Positions 17,311 through 24,724 of a stretch of DNA of 64,000 nucleotides are shown piece by piece. Origin of the DNA: Humibacter sp. RRB41. GTDB taxonomy: Bacteria; Actinomycetota; Actinomycetes; Actinomycetales; Microbacteriaceae. Both the position numbers and the translations under genes were made by a program. The notes under the pieces were generated by a model. That model was not told the origin of the DNA, did not search any database, and saw nothing but the letters and a program-made list of their open reading frames with translations. Positions within the stretch are counted from its first letter, which is position 1. The number at the start of each line of letters is the position of its first letter. The stretch spans positions 124,001-188,000 of the forward strand of contig NZ_JAKWJQ010000006.1 of assembly GCF_022761015.1 (NCBI RefSeq), given 5' to 3'.

Positions 17311-18104
17311 GCCTTGTGCTGACGCCGGATATCCGCTCCAGCCGCATTGCCGCCGTCAATCCCGTGGCGAAGCTCGCGGCTGCGCTGCTCATCTCGCTCA
17401 CCCTCGTGCTCACCATCGATTGGGTCTCTGCCGGCGTCGCACTCGCGCTCGAGGCCGTATTGCTGCCGTTCGCCGGCGTCTCCGCCAGGCAGTTCTGGCT
17501 GCGAACCGCTCCGGTGTGGATCGCCGCCGCCGCGGCGGCCGTCGCAACGGCGCTCTACGGTGCAGACTCCGGGGCGGTGCTGTGGGGCCTCGGCCCCGTC
17601 ACGGTGACCGAGGGATCCCTTGCCCTCGCGGGAGCGATCGCGCTCAGGGTGCTGGCCATCGGCATCCCCGGAGTGATCCTGTTCGCCACGAGCGACCCGA
17701 CCGACCTGGCCGACGGACTCGCGCAGCTCGTCCACCTGCCGGCGCGTTTCGTGCTCGGGGCGCTCGCCGCGCTGCGTCTCGTGGGACTGTTCATCGACGA
17801 CTGGCGTGCGCTGGGGCGTGCCAGACGCGCACGGGGCATCGGCGACGGGGGAGGCCCGATCGGTGCCATCGGGAGGCTCGGCTCCCGATCGTTCGCCCTG
17901 CTCGTGCTCTCCCTGCGTCGGGGCAGCAAGCTCGCGACGGCCATGGAGGCCAAAGGCTTCGGCGGCCCGGCGCCCCGCACCTGGGCGCGGAAGTCGCGGT
18001 TCACTCGTCGTGACATCACGATGATCGCGCTCGGGGCTGCCATCGCGGCATTCGCCACGACAGCGGCCGTGCTCGCGGGGAGCTGGTCCTTTGTCGTCTC
18101 CTGA
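17307..18104 (+). CDS. ykoC: ECF transporter transmembrane (T) component
   Basis: 265 residues with roughly five to six membrane helices and the two EcfT coupling-helix motifs of the Ala-Arg-Gly type: RRARGIGD near residue 172 and AMEAKGFGG near residue 212. It couples ATP hydrolysis in the fused ATPase to movement of the S component. The ATGA overlap with the ATPase gene shows the two are made together. It ends 14 bases inside the next frame, which begins with TTG. Confidence 0.92.
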   Translation: MSLVLTPDIRSSRIAAVNPVAKLAAALLISLTLVLTIDWVSAGVALALEAVLLPFAGVSARQFWLRTAPVWIAAAAAAVATALYGADSGAVLWGLGPVTVTEGSLALAGAIALRVLAIGIPGVILFATSDPTDLADGLAQLVHLPARFVLGALAALRLVGLFIDDWRALGRARRARGIGDGGGPIGAIGRLGSRSFALLVLSLRRGSKLATAMEAKGFGGPAPRTWARKSRFTRRDITMIALGAAIAAFATTAAVLAGSWSFVVS

Positions 18105-18696
18105 TTCGGGCGGCGATCGTGCCGCCGTGCCGGTCGACCGCTCCACGCCTCTCACGATCGTCCGCGCGGCCCTGGCGACCTCGTCATCGCCCGTCGTGCT
18201 CATCGACGGTCCGAGTGGAGCGGGCAAATCCCGCCTCGCCGATGCGGTCGTGGTGGCGTGGCCTGGCGCGAACGTGGAGCTCGTGCGCATGGACGACATG
18301 TATCCGGGGTGGGAAGGACTGGCCGCCGCGTCGGCACACCTGCGCGAGGACCTGCTCGGGCCACTGCGTTCGGCGGGCACCGGGCGCTGGCGCGGCTGGG
18401 ACTGGGCAGCGTCGGCGCCCGCGGCGTGGCACAGCGTCGCGGGTGGGCATCCGCTGGTCGTCGAGGGCTGCGGATGCCTGACCCGCGCGACCGCGCCCCT
18501 CGCCGACCTGCGCGTCTGGCTCGGTGCCGACGACGACGTACGCAAGCGTCGGGCGTTGGAGCGTGACGCCGGCGGGTTCGACGCGCACTGGGATCTCTGG
18601 CAGAGGCAGTGGGAGCAGCTGGTCTCACGCGAGTCGCCACGCACGCTCGCCGACCTGGTATTCGACGGCACGCCGGAGGCGCCGGGTCCCGACTGA
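18091..18696 (+). CDS. P-loop kinase-like protein (uridine-kinase fold)
   Basis: About 201 residues. The Walker A motif DGPSGAGKSRLAD is near residue 39, followed by a MDDMYPGWEGL segment as in uridine/pantothenate kinase-like P-loop proteins, and a VVEGCG strand. It probably phosphorylates a small molecule; the substrate is not determinable. The TTG start at 18091 has GGGGAG eight bases upstream and overlaps ecfT by 14 bases; GTG 18127 is the alternative. Being in the TPP-controlled operon, a link to thiamine or pyrimidine salvage is conceivable but unproven. Confidence 0.65.
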   Translation: MSSPDSGGDRAAVPVDRSTPLTIVRAALATSSSPVVLIDGPSGAGKSRLADAVVVAWPGANVELVRMDDMYPGWEGLAAASAHLREDLLGPLRSAGTGRWRGWDWAASAPAAWHSVAGGHPLVVEGCGCLTRATAPLADLRVWLGADDDVRKRRALERDAGGFDAHWDLWQRQWEQLVSRESPRTLADLVFDGTPEAPGPD

Positions 18697-18730
18697 CGGC
18701 CGCCTGCGCCGCCTGCGAACGCTCGCGCGG

Positions 18731-18736
18731 TACCGT
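18731..18736 (+). promoter_or_regulatory. -10 box TACCGT, leaderless promoter
   Basis: Six bases before the ATG at 18743. Confidence 0.5.
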
Positions 18737-18742
18737 TAGGTC

Positions 18743-19003
18743 ATGAGCGACAGCGCAACCGAGTACATCGTCGAGTATTCCGACGGCCCGCTGGCCGGTA
18801 CCAGCGAACGCCGCTTTCTCGTGGGGGGCCGGTACGATGAGAGCCTGAACGCGGTTGCCGCCATCGACGGCGTCGAATCGCTCTTCAAGTACAACGCGCT
18901 CGACAACCGTGAGATCCAGGGTGAGCTGCACGTGCGGTACTCGTTCGACCGCTCAGACAGCGACCCGTTCGAGAGCGATCCCGAGGACGACCCGGCCCGT
19001 TGA
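18743..19003 (+). CDS. Conserved hypothetical protein, 86 aa
   Basis: A small acidic protein that I cannot assign. It has alternating strands (EYIVEYSDGPLAGTSERRFLVGG) and a C-terminal acidic tail (DPFESDPEDDP). No membrane segment or signal. It ends 12 bases before the convergent zincin peptidase gene. The leaderless promoter and normal codon use make it a credible gene. Confidence 0.6.
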   Translation: MSDSATEYIVEYSDGPLAGTSERRFLVGGRYDESLNAVAAIDGVESLFKYNALDNREIQGELHVRYSFDRSDSDPFESDPEDDPAR

Positions 19004-19014
19004 TACGAACGGCG

Positions 19015-19362
19015 TCACGCCCAGCCGAGCTCGTGGAGTTCGGAGTCGTCGATGCCGAAGTAGTGCGCGATCTCGTGCACCAGAGTGACGTGCACCTGAT
19101 CGCGTAGTTCTGATTCGTCGCCGCAGATCGACAGCAGCGGCTCGCGATACACGATGATTCGGTCGGGCATCTCGCCGAAGCCGTAGCGATCCCGCCGCGT
19201 CAGCGAGATCCCGTTGTACTCCCCGAGCAGGCTCAGCGAGCCGTCGGCCGGTCGGTCCTCCACCAGGAAGGCCACATTCTCGATGCCGTCCACCATGTCG
19301 TCTGGCAGGGCGTCGAGCTCGTCGATCACAAGTCGCTCGAACTCGTCTGCAGCCATGCTCAT
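19015..19362 (-). CDS. Zincin-like metallopeptidase (DUF1025 family)
   Basis: 115 residues with the zinc-binding HExxH of the family in LVHEIAHYFGIDD near residue 100; the later HELGW is also typical. The N-terminal pattern FERLVIDELDALPDDM and VAFLVEDRP confirms the minimal zincin (Zincin_1, DUF1025) family. Substrate is unknown; the fold is a compact metalloprotease without pro-region. I place the start at ATG 19362, the family-typical position; the frame is open further upstream. It is divergent from the kinase-GAF gene. Confidence 0.8.
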   Translation of the reverse strand: MSMAADEFERLVIDELDALPDDMVDGIENVAFLVEDRPADGSLSLLGEYNGISLTRRDRYGFGEMPDRIIVYREPLLSICGDESELRDQVHVTLVHEIAHYFGIDDSELHELGWA

Positions 19363-19449
19363 CACGACACCAGCGTGCCACGGCCTCCTGCGACGCGCGT
19401 GAGCAGGATGTCGTGCGTAACCGAACGCGCGCACGTCACGTTCGTCGCG

Positions 19450-19455
19450 TACACT
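19450..19455 (+). promoter_or_regulatory. -10 box TACACT upstream of the kinase gene
   Basis: It would give a 5' leader of about 50 bases before ATG 19515. It lies inside the region shared with the divergent zincin gene. Confidence 0.4.
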
Positions 19456-19514
19456 CGTTCGACCAGCCCTCCCCGCCGCCCGAGCCGATAGAGCTCGCCC
19501 GACTCGAGGACCCG

Positions 19515-20867
19515 ATGTCCGAAGTCCCCAGCACCATCGCCCCCACGACGCAGGTCGTGCCTGCGGCTGCGACCGGGCGACCCCCATCGCGCTATACGAT
19601 CACCGGCACTTTCGGCGAGGGCGGCATGTCCGTCGTCTATTCGGCCTTCGACGAGCATCTGCGTCGTGAGGTGGCGGTCAAGGTCTTCACGAAGCCGATC
19701 TCCGGCACGGACTCCGAAGAGCAGCAGCTCGAGATCGATGTTCTCGCCGGCCTGAACCACCACGCGGTGGTGACGCTGATCGACGCGGGTATCGCGCCGG
19801 ATCCCGATGGGGTCGAGCACCGTTACCTCGTTCTGGAGCCGGTGGACGGTGCCGATCTACGGCGTCGGCTGGCATCCGCACGTCTTTCCTTGCGGCACAT
19901 CGCGGAGATCGGTTACGACCTCGCAGAGGCGCTCGAGTACGTGCACCGCCACGGTGTCATCCACCGCGATCTGAAGCCGGGCAATGTTCTCGTCGTGACC
20001 GACGGCGATGACGGCGGACGTGCCCGCGCCAAGCTCACCGACTTCGGTATCGCGCTGTCGTCCGGCATCGCCCACGTCACACGACCGGAGGGAACGACAG
20101 GAACCGCCGCCTACCTCAGTCCCGAGCAGGCAAGGGGTGACGTACTGACCGGCGCGAGCGACGTGTATTCGCTGGGCCTCGTGCTGCTGGAGTGCCACAC
20201 GGGTCGTCTCGCGTTCCCCGGTGCTCCGGTCGACTCGGCGATGGCTCGCCTCAGCACCGATCCCGAGATCCCCGCCGAGCTTCCCGAGCAGTGGCGCTTG
20301 CTCCTGACGGCGATGACGGCGCGTGAGCCGAAGGACCGTCCGGCGGATCACGAGGTGGTGCAGGCGTTGCGCGATCTCGTCGTCGCGGAGGGCAGCCGGC
20401 ACCGGGCATCCTCGGGCCTCACTGCTCCCGAGCTGTCGACGGCGCGCGCGTTCGAAACCATCGCAGCGATCGCGGCGCGCACGTTCGACGTACCGGTCGC
20501 CGTCTTGAGTCTCGTGCACGACGGAAAGGTGCAGTTCGCAGCCCATCACGGCGTGCCCGACGCCCGGATGCCTGCCCTCGAGTCGATCTGCTCAGGAGCG
20601 TCGTCCAGCGGGCCGTTGATCGTCGAGGATGCCGCGACCGACCCGCGAGTGATGACCCACGAGCTCGTCACCGGCGAGTTCGGCCTGCGCTTCTACGCGG
20701 GCATCCCGGTGCGGTCTGCGGAAGGGGCGGTCGTCGGAACGTTGTGCGTCGTCGACTCCCGCCCTCGCACCGTCGCAGCGAACGAGCTGGCCACCCTGCA
20801 CGACCTTGCAGGGTTGGCAACGGTCATCCGAGGCACTGAAGCCGCGATCGAGTCGGCGTCGGCCTGA
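19515..20867 (+). CDS. Cytosolic Ser/Thr protein kinase with C-terminal GAF domain
   Basis: 450 residues. The Hanks-type kinase domain occupies about residues 27-290: Gly loop GEGGMS (34-39), ATP-anchoring Lys56 in VAVKVF, catalytic HRDLKPGN (150-157), DFG 177-179, activation segment ending SPEQARG (202-208), DVYSLG. Residues about 310-445 form a GAF sensor domain (FETIAAIAARTF ... GIPVRSAEGAVVGTLCVVDS). There is no transmembrane segment or PASTA repeat, so it is not the cell-wall PknB type. The GAF ligand is unknown. ATG 19515 has GAGGA just upstream. Confidence 0.88.
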   Translation: MSEVPSTIAPTTQVVPAAATGRPPSRYTITGTFGEGGMSVVYSAFDEHLRREVAVKVFTKPISGTDSEEQQLEIDVLAGLNHHAVVTLIDAGIAPDPDGVEHRYLVLEPVDGADLRRRLASARLSLRHIAEIGYDLAEALEYVHRHGVIHRDLKPGNVLVVTDGDDGGRARAKLTDFGIALSSGIAHVTRPEGTTGTAAYLSPEQARGDVLTGASDVYSLGLVLLECHTGRLAFPGAPVDSAMARLSTDPEIPAELPEQWRLLLTAMTAREPKDRPADHEVVQALRDLVVAEGSRHRASSGLTAPELSTARAFETIAAIAARTFDVPVAVLSLVHDGKVQFAAHHGVPDARMPALESICSGASSSGPLIVEDAATDPRVMTHELVTGEFGLRFYAGIPVRSAEGAVVGTLCVVDSRPRTVAANELATLHDLAGLATVIRGTEAAIESASA

Positions 20868-21119
20868 ACGCCGCCGCGGCATCCGCGCGGGAAGCCTACG
20901 ACCAGGGACCGGGTGCGGGCGCAGGCGTTGTCGCTTCGCTGCGCACGGATGCCCGACCTCGCCGAGTCCGACCGTAGCGGCCGCCTGCCCGTTCTGAGCG
21001 CCGTGTCACGTTTGCGGTGCTCCGATTGTCAAACCAGTAGCGCGTGTGGATAGCGCAGCCCCCGCACGCGATGCCCGTGTCTCACGAGCAGTCCGGGCCA
21101 ACTACTGGAGGAAAAACTC
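20868..21119. other. Intergenic stretch, 252 bp
   Basis: No gene seen on either strand. A weak promoter-like pair occurs near its right end (TTGTCA at 21026-21031 and a GATAGC-like box near 21049-21054), upstream of the FAD oxidase. Confidence 0.4.
21107..21111 (+). promoter_or_regulatory. Ribosome binding site GGAGG that defines an ACG start
   Basis: A perfect GGAGG followed by eight bases (AAAAACTC) and then ACG at 21120. No ATG, GTG or TTG occurs in that frame between the in-frame stop at 21051 and 21264. Confidence 0.75.
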
Positions 21120-22478
21120 ACGAGTTCAGCGCTCAGTGCTCTCCGTCGCGAATTCCGCGGCGCCATCATCGAACCAGGCGAGGCGGACTACGCGGCCGCC
21201 GCGCGTTCCGTCCTCGCTGTCGGAACCCCTGCGGTCGTTCTGCAGCCCCTGGATGCCGCCGATGTGCAAGCGGCCGTCAGGTTCGCCGTCGCGTCGGGGC
21301 TCACGCTGTCCGTGCGGGGCGGAGGTCACTCGTTCGCGGGTTTGGGCACGAACGACGGCGGCGTCGTCATCGATCTGCGCAACCTGGCGGAGGTGGAAGT
21401 GATCGACCGCGAGCGCGGCATCGTGCACATCGGTGGGGGAGCCACCTGGGGTGAGGTCGCGGCGGGGCTCTCACCCTACGGCTTGGCGATCTCCTCAGGC
21501 GATACGAAGAGCGTCGGAGTCGGCGGTCTGACCTTGAGCGGTGGAATCGGCTGGATGGTGCGCAAGTACGGACTCGCGCTCGACGGCGTGGTCGCCGCCC
21601 GGGTGGTGACGGCCGATGGCGAACTCGTGCGTGCCGACGACGAGGAGAACCCCGAGCTGTATTGGGCGCTTCGTGGTGGCGGCGGCAACTTCGGCGTGGT
21701 AACTGCGTTCGAGTTCCGGGCGCATCGTACGAGGGACGTCTACTTCGGCGCGATCGAGTTCCCCGCCGAGGAGGCGTCGAAGATCCTGCCGGGGTGGGCG
21801 GACTATCTGCGGAACGCTCCCGACGAGCTGACATCCATTGTGAACTTCGCCAATCCGTTCGCCGGCGGAGTGGATGCCCCGGTGCAGGTGATGGTCGCCT
21901 TCGCCGGCGACGACGAGCGGGCGGCCGCCCGCGCGATCGATCCGATCCGCCGACTCGGCACCGTGATACGTGACGATGTCACGTTGAAGGCGTATTCCGA
22001 TGTTCTGGTCGACGGTGGAACGCCGCCCGCCGGCATCCGATTCGTCGCTCGGGGTGCATTCGTCGAGGAGACGTCCGTTCCCGACGTGCTGCAGATCCTT
22101 CTCGAGGTCGGAGCGTCGGAGCGATCGCCGTTCATCTCGCTGAGGGCTGTCGGCGGGGCGGCGTCGCGGGTAGCAGAGGATGCGACCGCATACGCGTACC
22201 GTCAGGCGGAGCTGATGTTCGTCACGAACACGGCGGGCCCCGAGCACGTCGTCGACGCCGCGCGTCCGGCACTGAACGCCATCTGGAAGCGGCTCGCCCC
22301 GCACACGAGTGGCGCCTACGCCAACTTCCTCACGACGGCCGCCCCCGAAGACGTTGCGGCCGTCTACCCGCCTGCAACACACCGACGCCTTGCGGCCGTG
22401 AAGCGTCACTACGACCCGCGGAACGTCTTCAGCGGCAACCACAACGTGCTGCCTGCAAGTAATACAACCTTGGAGTGA
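21120..22478 (+). CDS. FAD-dependent oxidase, berberine-bridge type, with apparent ACG start
   Basis: 452 residues if read from ACG 21120. The N terminus (SALRREFRGAIIEPGEADYAAAR) and DAADVQAAVRFA are conserved at this position in FAD_binding_4/BBE oxidases, so the protein cannot begin at the first conventional in-frame codon, GTG 21264, without losing about 48 conserved residues. FAD-domain motifs are VRGGGHSFAG near residue 62, VGVGGLTLSGGIGWM and GGGGNFGVV. The C-terminal BBE segment includes RHYDPRNVF. Members oxidise sugars or other alcohols with oxygen. Either ACG initiates, or the ATG has mutated and the gene is poorly expressed. Confidence 0.85.
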   Translation, partial: TSSALSALRREFRGAIIEPGEADYAAAARSVLAVGTPAVVLQPLDAADVQAAVRFAVASGLTLSVRGGGHSFAGLGTNDGGVVIDLRNLAEVEVIDRERGIVHIGGGATWGEVAAGLSPYGLAISSGDTKSVGVGGLTLSGGIGWMVRKYGLALDGVVAARVVTADGELVRADDEENPELYWALRGGGGNFGVVTAFEFRAHRTRDVYFGAIEFPAEEASKILPGWADYLRNAPDELTSIVNFANPFAGGVDAPVQVMVAFAGDDERAAARAIDPIRRLGTVIRDDVTLKAYSDVLVDGGTPPAGIRFVARGAFVEETSVPDVLQILLEVGASERSPFISLRAVGGAASRVAEDATAYAYRQAELMFVTNTAGPEHVVDAARPALNAIWKRLAPHTSGAYANFLTTAAPEDVAAVYPPATHRRLAAVKRHYDPRNVFSGNHNVLPASNTTLE

Positions 22479-22550
22479 TCGCCGCTGTGCGGCTCAACCC
22501 CTGCGTCGGCCTCGGCAATTCGAGCCAGCTCGATTGCACTCGGCCTTCCT

Positions 22551-22627
22551 TGGGGTGAGTAACGGGGCTTGAACCCGCGACCTCCTGGACCACAACCAGG
22601 CGCTCTACCAGCTGAGCTATACCCACC
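22551..22627 (-). tRNA. tRNA-His (GTG anticodon)
   Basis: Complete cloverleaf on the minus strand: acceptor GTGGGTA/TACTCAC preceded by the extra 5' G typical of tRNA-His, anticodon loop TTGTGGT, T-loop TTCAAGC, and an encoded CCA at 22553-22551. A TAGACT -10 box (22661-22656) sits at the end of the orn gene. Confidence 0.96.
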
Positions 22628-22655
22628 ATGATGCTCGCGTGCGAACAACCAGACG

Positions 22656-22661
22656 AGTCTA
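22656..22661 (-). promoter_or_regulatory. -10 box TAGACT for tRNA-His
   Basis: About 29 bases before the mature 5' end and immediately after the orn stop codon, suggesting the tRNA has its own promoter within the orn 3' end. Confidence 0.5.
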
Positions 22662-23282
22662 TTACATGCGAGGGGCCCAGATTTGCACGACCTCGGCCGC
22701 GATCTTCTGGCACTGGTCGGACGTAGGTCCGGGTGCGCCGGTGAACACGGCGCGACGGTAGTAATCGAGCTCTCGAATGGACTCGAGGATGTCGGCCAGC
22801 GCACGGTGGCCACCGTTCTTCTCAGGCGCATTGAAGTACACGCGCGGGAACCAGCGTCGGGCCAGCTCCTTGATCGATGACACGTCGACGTTGCGGTAAT
22901 GCAGATGTGCGTCGAGGCGCGGCATGTACTTGGCAAGGAACATGCGATCGGTGCCGATGGAATTGCCGGCGAGAGGGGCCTTCTGCTCGTTCGGCACGAA
23001 CTTGAGAATGTACTCCATCACCTCGTACTCGGCCTCGGCGAGACTCTTGCCGTGCGGAATCTCTTCGATCAGCCCGCTCGTCGTATGCATCTGCCGCACG
23101 AAATCGCCCATGTGGTCGAGGGCGCTCTGATCGGGTTTGATGACGATGTCGATGCCCGGATCCAACGGCACGAGGTCGAAGTCGGTGATCACGACGGAGA
23201 TCTCGACGAGTTCGTCGGCTTCGAGGTCGAGCCCCGTCATCTCGCAGTCGATCCAGACCAGGGCGTCGTTCGCAGTCGGCAT
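22662..23282 (-). CDS. orn: Oligoribonuclease
   Basis: 206 residues. A DEDDh 3'-5' exonuclease that degrades 2-5-mer RNA, including pGpG, the final step of RNA and cyclic-di-GMP turnover. Catalytic residues are visible in [10 protein letters not shown] (residues 10-19), a later HRALADI segment and the [12 protein letters not shown] strand. Length and sequence match the family closely. Transcription is leaderless: TAGACT (23295-23290) ends seven bases before the ATG. Confidence 0.96.
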   Translation of the reverse strand: MPTANDALVWIDCEMTGLDLEADELVEISVVITDFDLVPLDPGIDIVIKPDQSALDHMGDFVRQMHTTSGLIEEIPHGKSLAEAEYEVMEYILKFVPNEQKAPLAGNSIGTDRMFLAKYMPRLDAHLHYRNVDVSSIKELARRWFPRVYFNAPEKNGGHRALADILESIRELDYYRRAVFTGAPGPTSDQCQKIAAEVVQIWAPRM

Positions 23283-23289
23283 GCGCGCA

Positions 23290-23295
23290 AGTCTA
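23290..23295 (-). promoter_or_regulatory. -10 box TAGACT for orn
   Basis: Seven bases separate the hexamer from ATG 23282. Confidence 0.6.
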
Positions 23296-23358
23296 TCGAC
23301 GCCCTCCGACGTCGTTGCCGACGGATGCCTGTGCGCAGCCCGCGTGGGGCCGCCGACC

Positions 23359-23364
23359 TAGACT
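23359..23364 (+). promoter_or_regulatory. -10 box TAGACT for the thioredoxin-like gene
   Basis: Seven bases before GTG 23372; about 64 bases from, and divergent to, the identical box of orn. Confidence 0.6.
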
Positions 23365-23371
23365 TCACACC

Positions 23372-23632
23372 GTGGAGTTGCAGCTGTACACATCGGCGTT
23401 CTGCGAGCCGTGCATGCAGACCAGGGGAGTGCTCGCCGAAGCCGGGCGCTTGGTCCCTAATGCCAGGGTGACCGAGTTCGACGTCGTGCGTTTCGAGGAG
23501 CGCGCGCGGGCTGCTGGCATCCGCACGACGCCTACGGTCGTTGTGCTCGACGGTGATGGTGAAGAGGTCTTCAGGGCTGACGGCGTGCCCAGCCTCGCCC
23601 AGGTGCTCGTCGCCGCGGCCAAAGCGGTTTGA
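23372..23632 (+). CDS. Small thioredoxin/glutaredoxin-fold protein
   Basis: 86 residues with the redox motif CEPC near residue 12 (YTSAFCEPCMQTRGVL) and the cis-Pro stretch IRTTPTVVVLDGDGEE near residue 55. This is a minimal thioredoxin fold, shorter than a canonical thioredoxin. It likely reduces disulfides or carries out thiol exchange in the cytoplasm. The GTG start is fixed by the leaderless promoter; the frame is open upstream into the promoter. It ends 45 bases before tRNA-Arg. Confidence 0.8.
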   Translation: MELQLYTSAFCEPCMQTRGVLAEAGRLVPNARVTEFDVVRFEERARAAGIRTTPTVVVLDGDGEEVFRADGVPSLAQVLVAAAKAV

Positions 23633-23677
23633 GCGTCGCCCTGCTGTACCCTGGAAGCCGCTTGAGACAAGCCGGCC

Positions 23678-23753
23678 GCCCCCGTAGCTCAGCGGATAGA
23701 GCAGGAGCCTTCTAATCTCTTGGTCGCAGGTTCGATTCCTGCCGGGGGCACCA
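23678..23753 (+). tRNA. tRNA-Arg (TCT anticodon)
   Basis: Acceptor GCCCCCG/CGGGGGC, D arm GCTCAGCGGATAGAGC, anticodon loop CTTCTAA, T arm CAGGTTCGATTCCTG and encoded CCA at 23751-23753. The last anticodon-stem pair is a C/T mismatch. A TACCCT -10-like box lies at 23647-23652. It ends seven bases before the 3' end of the convergent sigma-factor gene. Confidence 0.95.
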
Positions 23754-23759
23754 GAACAT

Positions 23760-24650
23760 TCAGAGCGCCGCGACGTCGAGTCCGAGCCCCTTCAACCGAT
23801 CGGGATCGGCGAGGATCTCGATCTCGCTGATCGTGTCGCCCGAGAACGTGAACGCCATCACGGCGCCGACCTGCGCGTTCAGCTCGATCACGACGCCGGC
23901 CGATCCGTTCACCATCGCCGGGTGCAGAATCGCCGCCGACTGGTGGAACTGCTTCGCGTGTGCTGAGACCGCTGCACGTCCTTGCAGCCGCGTGGTCGCA
24001 GCCGGCAGCCCTGTGCCGCCGTCTGACCGCAACACGACGTCGGGTGACAGCAGCGCGAGAAGGTCGTCGAAGCGACCGGCTCTGGATGCTGCGAAGAAGG
24101 CATCCACGATCTCCCGCTGCCTGCCTGTGTCGGTCTCGAGCGTCGTGGCATCCGCGCCGCGCACTCGTGCCCTCGCTCTGCTCGCCAGCTGACGCGCTGC
24201 GGCCGGGCTGCGGTCGAGCATCGAGGCGATGTCGTCGAACGGCACGTCGAACATGTCGTGCAGCACGAAGGCGAGCCGTTCCGACGGCGTGAGCGCATCC
24301 AGCACAACCTGCAGCGCGAGACCGATGGAGTCCGCCAGCACGGCCTCCTCCTCCGGGTTCGGCCCCCCGAACGCGCTCACGACCGGATCCGAGACGTGCA
24401 CCTCCAGCGAGTCCTCCCGTCTGGTGCGGCGCGACCGCAGCATGTTCAGGCTCACTCGCGCCACGATGGTGGTGAGCCAGGCGGAAAGGTTCTCCACTCC
24501 ATCGGCGTCCGCCCTGCTGAGACGGAGCCACGCCTCCTGCAAGGCGTCGTCGGCATCAGCGACCGAACCGAGCACACGATAGGCCACCGAGCGCAGCCGC
24601 GGCCTGTTCTGCTCGAAGCCGTCCGCGAGCCATTGCCTGTCGTCGGTCAT
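23760..24650 (-). CDS. sigJ: SigJ/ECF41-like RNA polymerase sigma factor with SnoaL-like extension
   Basis: 296 residues. Region 2 (RLRSVAYRVLGSVADADDALQEAWLRL) and region 4 (LTPSERLAFVLHDMF ... DIASMLDRSPAAARQLASRARARV) are followed by about 115 residues of SnoaL-like fold that regulate ECF41-type sigma factors. Its DGGT and C-terminal ADPDRL segments resemble the DGGGR and NPDKL motifs known from ECF41. The linker motif WLPEP is replaced by HVSDP, so it may belong to a sister group. ATG 24650 is preceded by GAAGGAG. It is divergent from a YceI gene and probably autoregulated (promoter at 24688-24714). Confidence 0.88.
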   Translation of the reverse strand: MTDDRQWLADGFEQNRPRLRSVAYRVLGSVADADDALQEAWLRLSRADADGVENLSAWLTTIVARVSLNMLRSRRTRREDSLEVHVSDPVVSAFGGPNPEEEAVLADSIGLALQVVLDALTPSERLAFVLHDMFDVPFDDIASMLDRSPAAARQLASRARARVRGADATTLETDTGRQREIVDAFFAASRAGRFDDLLALLSPDVVLRSDGGTGLPAATTRLQGRAAVSAHAKQFHQSAAILHPAMVNGSAGVVIELNAQVGAVMAFTFSGDTISEIEILADPDRLKGLGLDVAAL

Positions 24651-24651
24651 C

Positions 24652-24678
24652 CGTCACACTCCTTCGTCGAGCCGTGTC
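24652..24678 (+). promoter_or_regulatory. ECF-type promoter candidate for the YceI gene
   Basis: CGTCACA (24652-24658), 16 bases, TGTC (24675-24678). From memory the ECF41 consensus is TGTCACA-N16-CGTC; this fits six of seven and three of four positions with the exact spacing. It would give a leader of about 40 bases to ATG 24725. Confidence 0.5.
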
Positions 24679-24687
24679 GATAGTGAT

Positions 24688-24714
24688 GACACCTGAAATG
24701 CAGGCGATGTGACA
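24688..24714 (-). promoter_or_regulatory. ECF-type promoter candidate for the sigma factor gene
   Basis: Minus strand TGTCACA (24714-24708), 16 bases, TGTC (24691-24688): perfect -35 and three of four at -10 relative to the ECF41 consensus as I recall it. It would start the sigJ transcript near 24680, giving a 30-base leader with the GAAGGAG ribosome site. Confidence 0.6.
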
Positions 24715-24724
24715 GGAGACAACC

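Noticed and set aside
23689-24531. A 280-residue frame covering the tRNA-Arg region and the sigma gene
   Set aside because: It overlaps the tRNA and is out of frame with the sigma factor; it has no domain.
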